The notes under the pieces were generated by a model that saw only the letters and a program-made list of their open reading frames with translations, was not told where the DNA came from and ran no database searches. The translations under genes and the position numbers were made by a program. Of a stretch of 64,000 bases of DNA, positions 59,466 to 64,000 are shown one piece after another. How positions within the stretch are numbered: position 1 is the first letter of the stretch; every line of letters starts with the position of its first letter. Source of the DNA: Evernia prunastri (lineage: Eukaryota > Ascomycota > Lecanoromycetes > Lecanorales > Parmeliaceae); assembly GCA_003184365.1 (NCBI GenBank), contig NKYR01000057.1, forward strand, positions 124,001-188,000, in the 5' to 3' direction.

Positions 59466-59471
59466 ACGCGT
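59466..59471. promoter_or_regulatory. ACGCGT (MluI cell-cycle box) upstream of PRI2
   Basis: ACGCGT lies 92 bp before the PRI2 start codon in the short shared promoter with the CMD-like gene. Primase genes are MBF targets in yeasts. Function here is inferred from motif and position. Confidence 0.45.
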
Positions 59472-59562
59472 CTTCCAACGCGGTCCTGTGTGCGTCCTTT
59501 TAAGCTTACGGAGTACACAAGAACCGATCCTTATTCTACGTGCAAGACTGGCCAAAGCAATC

Positions 59563-61191
59563 ATGATAAGACAAGACTATAATCGAATCGACCCCAAGAG
59601 GAGAAGTACGATAGATCATAAGAAGAAACAATTCGCAACCCCTACGTATAAACAACAAGAATACCCGCACCGCCTGAACCTCTACGGATTCCCCCCCACC
59701 GCCGATATCACGCTCGAGCAATTCGAGCAGTGGGCTATTGATAGATTGAGAAGTATTCCTGAACCTCTCGCAAGCATTCAATCACATTTGTTTAACGGCA
59801 GCTAGTTCTCGCCGAGATCGAAGCCTGCTCGTTCCGCAACAAAACACCTGCCGAGACTGCCGCTCACGTAACGCCGTTACTCCAGAAATGGCTGCCCCTT
59901 CACTCGAACACCTCTTCCTCCGCTGGCGCGCAAGACGAGAAGCTCAAATTAGAACGACAGAAAGATCACTACTCCCATTTTATCTTACGTCTTGCATTTT
60001 CTTCAACAGAGGATCTGCGGAGGCGCTTCGCACGAATTGAGAGTACTTTGTTCAAGCTACGTTTTCAAAATGACGACGCCAAAGAAAGACAAAAATTCGT
60101 GGAATCTTTGCAATTGGACTGGGAAGTGGTTTCTGAGGACGAGAGAAAGGCATTGGGGGCGGAACTACAGAACGCAACACCGGGATTGAAGCGACAGGAC
60201 ATAGATGAAGGAGGCTGGTTCAAGGTGGATTTTGAGACCGTTGCAGAGCTTGTTGAAGGTCGAAGGGTCTTTTTGAAAGCCGGCAAGGCATACGTACCGG
60301 TCAGGGAACAGATGAGCATGGTTCTTGCTGGCTTCAATGCCAGGCTAGATAAAGGACTAGAGGTTGGAAGTCCGAGCCTCTCTGCCTGTCACCATTTTCT
60401 GATTGCATGTACAGCTTGCCGCTCGCGCTCTACCCCGTCTCGATGAAGACGACCGTCTCACGCCTATCTTAAATCATCTCTCCAAAAATTTTGCAACTCC
60501 CGACTCAACCCTCTCCGACTCGGACAGCGCACTCCCGGGTGCTCCCATCAATGCTTTCTCCATCGATCCTCTATCCCAGAATTTTCCTCTATGCATGCGT
60601 AACCTTCACATGACTTTACGTAAGAACAGTCATTTGAAGCATTTCGGACGATTACAATACACCTTGTTCCTAAAAGGTATTGGTTTAACACTAGAAGATT
60701 GTCTAATCTTCTGGCGTCAGGCTTTCAGGCTTATCACAGATGATACCTTCAACAAGGAATATCGATACAACATCAGACATGCTTACGGCGATGTTGGTGG
60801 TGATGCGATCCGGCGAGGACGAGGATACTCACCCTTTTCATGCCAGAAAATCTTGACCGAGCATCCACCCGGTAGTGGGGAAAGTCATGGGTGTCCATAC
60901 CGGCATTTTAGCGTTGACAACCTCACAACGCTTCTTCAGACCACCGGGGTCAATGATCGAGGTATCCTAAAAGAAGTCAAAGAGGATGTGGAGAAGAAAA
61001 GATTCCATATAGCTTGCAATCGTGTCTTTGAATGGGCGCACAAGGGAGATATCAGACGTGTGAAAGAGGATGGGAGCTGGGGTGCTGCAGAGCTAGACAC
61101 AATTGTACACCCGAACACATATTTCAAGCGCAGTTATTTGCTGAAAAGCGGCGGTGCGGCAGCGGTGAAAGAGGACGAGATGGAAATGTAG
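59563..61191 (+). CDS. pri2: DNA primase large subunit (p58)
   Basis: Three exons (59563-59752, 59806-60362, 60415-61191) close in phase to 507 residues. The start gives MIRQDYNRIDPKRRSTIDHK, followed by TYKQQEYPHRLNLYGFPP and LEQFEQWAIDRLR as in fungal homologues. The C-terminal domain contains the four conserved cysteines that bind the 4Fe-4S cluster: PLCMRN (about 308), FSCQK (about 391), HGCPY (about 408) and HIACNR (about 449). With Pri1 and DNA polymerase alpha/Pol12 it makes the RNA-DNA primers for replication. In-frame Met codons upstream (59488) belong to the leader and overlap the ACGCGT-bearing promoter side. Confidence 0.95.
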
Positions 61192-62492
61192 CGCCTTCAG
61201 TCAGCATTAAAAAAGGAGATGTCAAACCCTATGGTTGCCACGTTGAAATTGTTTGGATACCAGTGATAAGTGGTATGTGAGCGCTCGCATCTGCAGCAAA
61301 AACCATATATTTGAATAGGGGCATGATACGAAAAGAATACATATTGATTACCTGTGCAGGGTAGAATTTTTCTCACACCGATACAGACATCAGAGGCTGT
61401 GAATCCGCTTATGACTAGACTGCTTGGTTACATAGCATCTTACCCAATGGTCGCAGGCTTTTGTCACTACTGGTTTGCGAGGAGCCGGACCAGACAATCT
61501 CAGACGTGGGTAAATTACTGACGCGGAAATGAACGATTGGGCTCAGGTCAAGAGTTTAATAGACAACTTCAAGTATCACATTGACAAGTCGCATCATTCA
61601 ACATTTGGACAATCAATCCAATTTCAACCCCTAAAAATGCTCTCAATCAGCAGGCCAGGCAACTTATAACGTTGTGACGGGTGTCCGATCCTCTGGCAGA
61701 TTCGTGCTCATACTCACGGAATGTTGTAAGCCCCAAGTCGCCTCGCTGTTCAGCTGTGGCTATCCTTCGCAGTCCTCCAACTTTGGCAGTATCTTTCTGG
61801 ATCGAATGACAATGGATGCAGGGGAGGAAATGATACTACTGCTCGCCGTATTTAGCGTGAGGTTTTTGCAGACAGTAGAAGATTTTTCATGAAAGCGTTG
61901 AGGGTGACCGAATTCAATGGTAGGTATTAGAGGAGTACTAAACCAACCACACCATAAAGAGGAATGGAGTAATATAATGGCGATATTCGGTATATGTTCC
62001 TTGGGAATGGAAGCGTGGGCAGCGGATACGAATCAAATAGGTGCATCTCAGGGTAGAATCTGAGCATCAAGGCATTAGTGGAAGAGCTCGAGGTTTGAGG
62101 CCAATTTACCCACTACGCTTGACAGTGAATCTCTGTTACTATACCATGAGTTATGAGTTGTTGGTTAAACTTCTCGTCAAATCGGCCACCTCGTTCGTTT
62201 ACTTGTACCTCCGAGCAAAAAGCAAACCTTGCGATCGCTGCTCAAAGATTCAAGATAAGGGACTCATCCCGATTGATTGTTCTGCTCCAATCAGACCGCT
62301 TTTGTGTGACGGAACCCGAGAGCTTCGTCAGATCTCGAGCGCCAGACATTCTTTTCCAGCCAATATCAAGAGTTGGCAGTGTTGTTGGAGGCCCTTTCTC
62401 GTCTGACCGCCGTTTATCATGCTGCCAGTACTCTTTCATTACATCCGTCGAGAAGATGCAGAGCAACAGCCCCCGCTGGTAATCTCACTTGC
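61192..62492. other. Intergenic region between convergent genes, nothing recognised
   Basis: About 1.3 kb with short open frames that lack recognisable motifs. It includes the 3' ends of pri2 and the MFS transporter gene. Confidence 0.5.
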
Positions 62493-64000
62493 CTATCCAA
62501 ACCGCTGGATTCCATTCGCAATCCCAGCGGCTAATAGGAGAAGGTTGAAAGCAGATATCATAATGAAAGGTGCTACAGGCGAGACCTTGTCAAATAGGAG
62601 CCCGCCAATTTTCGTCAATAGGAGGATGCCCATACCCCCCGCCAATGAGTAAACGCCAGCTATCGAGCCCTTCAGGTGGCTATGTGAACGGCCTCTGCCA
62701 CGTAATAAAGGGGTAACTTCGGCGGTAACTTCGGTGTTATCCCCATTTGCAGGGCCAATTGATCCAACAGTGTCGTTGCTACGGGAGTCATGAGCTTCCG
62801 CTCGCGCCACTATGTCAGAAGGAATCGCTCCTGTTGGTTCACTTTCGGCCTGCAAACCCAGAACACCCCGCCCCAAGAGGCCCAAGCTGCATACTATGGC
62901 ACCGATTTGACTAATCCCTAATAGAGCCATGATGACGAAGATCCAAGGAGTACCGTGCACTCCCTCTGCCTGAGGGCTCGCCAGAAATGCCAAGCCAATG
63001 TACCCAACAAGACCTATTAGTGCTGCGATAAGAAGAGGTATATTGAAGCGGCGGTATCTATCCGCCAGAAATCCGAAGACAGGCGCAAATAGGAGGGCTA
63101 CAAGTTGTGAGACACCAGTGAGCTCAGAGGCAAGTATATAGGCTTCTCGACAACTCATTTTAACATCCTGAGGATTGTGCCCCGTCTCAGGGCATAGTCC
63201 GGAAGAAATGTAGTAAGCGTTCACGAACAAGGGGATGAAGAGTGAGATTGCAACCGACTAAAGATCTCGGAGTTAGCACTGTAGTTTACAAGCAAGAGGT
63301 GCGATTTTAAAGGAAAGTCTTCTCAGTGAAACGAACCATATAGCTCCAAAGACGTGGTTCTCGACAAGGATCTGGGTCGGAGGGGAAGGAATAGTTGCGA
63401 AGGTACGTACGGATGCTCTTGCTACAAAGCCACCAAGATATCCTAGGCCTAATAAAGGATTCTTGAAGCCTAGGGTGACTGCTTCGGCCAAAGGCTTTAA
63501 ATTTGATACCTTAGAACGTGAATCATCTGGCCCGCCACGCACCAGATTTCGCCACCCTTTTGCGCCCTCGCCGCACAGATCCTGTAAACCAAGAAAACAC
63601 CATAAGGCGAGTGCCAGAGATAATGCCCCAACAATGTAGTAACTATCAGCCAACGCCTGACCAGAGGAGGCATTAGTTGAACGCTGGATAAGTTCCGGTA
63701 AACGAAGAAAGAACGCTAAGGCTAGGAGAGCACCGCAACCGGTAAAGATGCCAACAATGCCGGCAAGACGATTTGGCGACAGTTCATAGGGCGGCCTTCT
63801 GGGGCTTGGCTGGTCAATTAGCCTCTGAGGTGTTATCGTGAGCTCGGATGAGATTGAAGGTGAGAGGCCATGACTATCGCTGACGCCAGAACTTTTATTT
63901 GGCAAGTTTGCTTCATTGTTATCTTTGCGGGGTGCAATCATAGATGGGAGAATTGCTGTCACCATTGTCGATGCGGCTGCGCCTCCTATGCTGAAGAATA
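62493..64000 (-). CDS. Major facilitator superfamily transporter, 5' end beyond the window
   Basis: The readable exons are 64000-63333 and 63257-62493, joined over a 75-nt intron (GTTTCA...CTTTAG). The frame is open to the right edge (SIGGAAASTMVTAILPS), so the N-terminus is missing. Hydrophobic helices include GIVGIFTGCGALLALAFFL, a segment ending LALALWCFLGLQDL, SVAISLFIPLFVNAYYI, LTGVSQLVALLFAPVFGFLADRYRR and the final helix FIMISAFNLLLLAAGIANG. LADRYRR is the MFS loop signature between helices. A hydrophilic loop lies near 62700-62850. This resembles fungal MFS proteins of unknown substrate related to BT1/UNC93-like or yeast vacuolar members, but I cannot choose among them. The membrane location is certain; the substrate is not. 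Confidence 0.82.

Overview
The window is nuclear DNA from a filamentous ascomycete (Pezizomycotina). Genes carry several introns of about 45-75 nt with GT..AG ends and CTAAC-like branch points. A TA-rich block full of stop codons, made of transposons mutated in the style of RIP, interrupts otherwise GC-balanced genic DNA. The class within Pezizomycotina cannot be fixed from the sequence. Exon joins were deduced by reading conserved protein motifs across frames and checking that phases close.

Left arm (1-10.2 kb): the 5' part of a PBP-like (tungstate-binding-type) protein gene with an apparent frameshift, a class II cytochrome P450, a protein with a MACPF-type signature, and a conserved fungal protein with two C-terminal membrane segments.

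Transposon island (10.2-23.7 kb): fragments of a non-LTR (LINE) element with (AATC)n tails, some near assembly gaps; an extensively mutated Ty3/gypsy chromovirus (gag to integrase plus chromodomain) interrupted by two unmutated solo LTRs, each with a perfect 5-bp target duplication; and a mutated, 5'-truncated Ty1/copia element. A GC-balanced stretch at 12.5-13.7 kb holds three repeated modules resembling a tRNA T-arm and acceptor end.

Right arm (24-64 kb): dense housekeeping genes, often in divergent pairs. In order: glycerophosphocholine acyltransferase (GPC1 type) and cohesin SMC1 (divergent); a mitochondrial-type membrane protein and pyruvate dehydrogenase protein X (divergent); the APC/C activator Cdh1; aspartyl aminopeptidase; a Pho13-type HAD phosphatase; a Yta7/Abo1/ATAD2-type AAA-bromodomain protein and a patatin-like lipase (divergent); a C2H2 zinc-finger protein; a carboxymuconolactone-decarboxylase-like protein and DNA primase large subunit (divergent); and a partial MFS transporter running off the right edge. 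Four products act in chromosome replication, cohesion, chromatin or the cell cycle (SMC1, Cdh1, Yta7, PRI2). SMC1 and PRI2 both have an ACGCGT (MluI cell-cycle box) close upstream.

Two non-autonomous elements built as inverted arms of TTCGGGG-type short repeats are the most novel-looking structures. One (36981-37621) has terminal inverted repeats, a 9-11 bp target duplication and a perfect 30-bp palindrome at its core, and sits just upstream of the aspartyl aminopeptidase start. The other (41559-42362) has 53-bp near-identical terminal inverted repeats.
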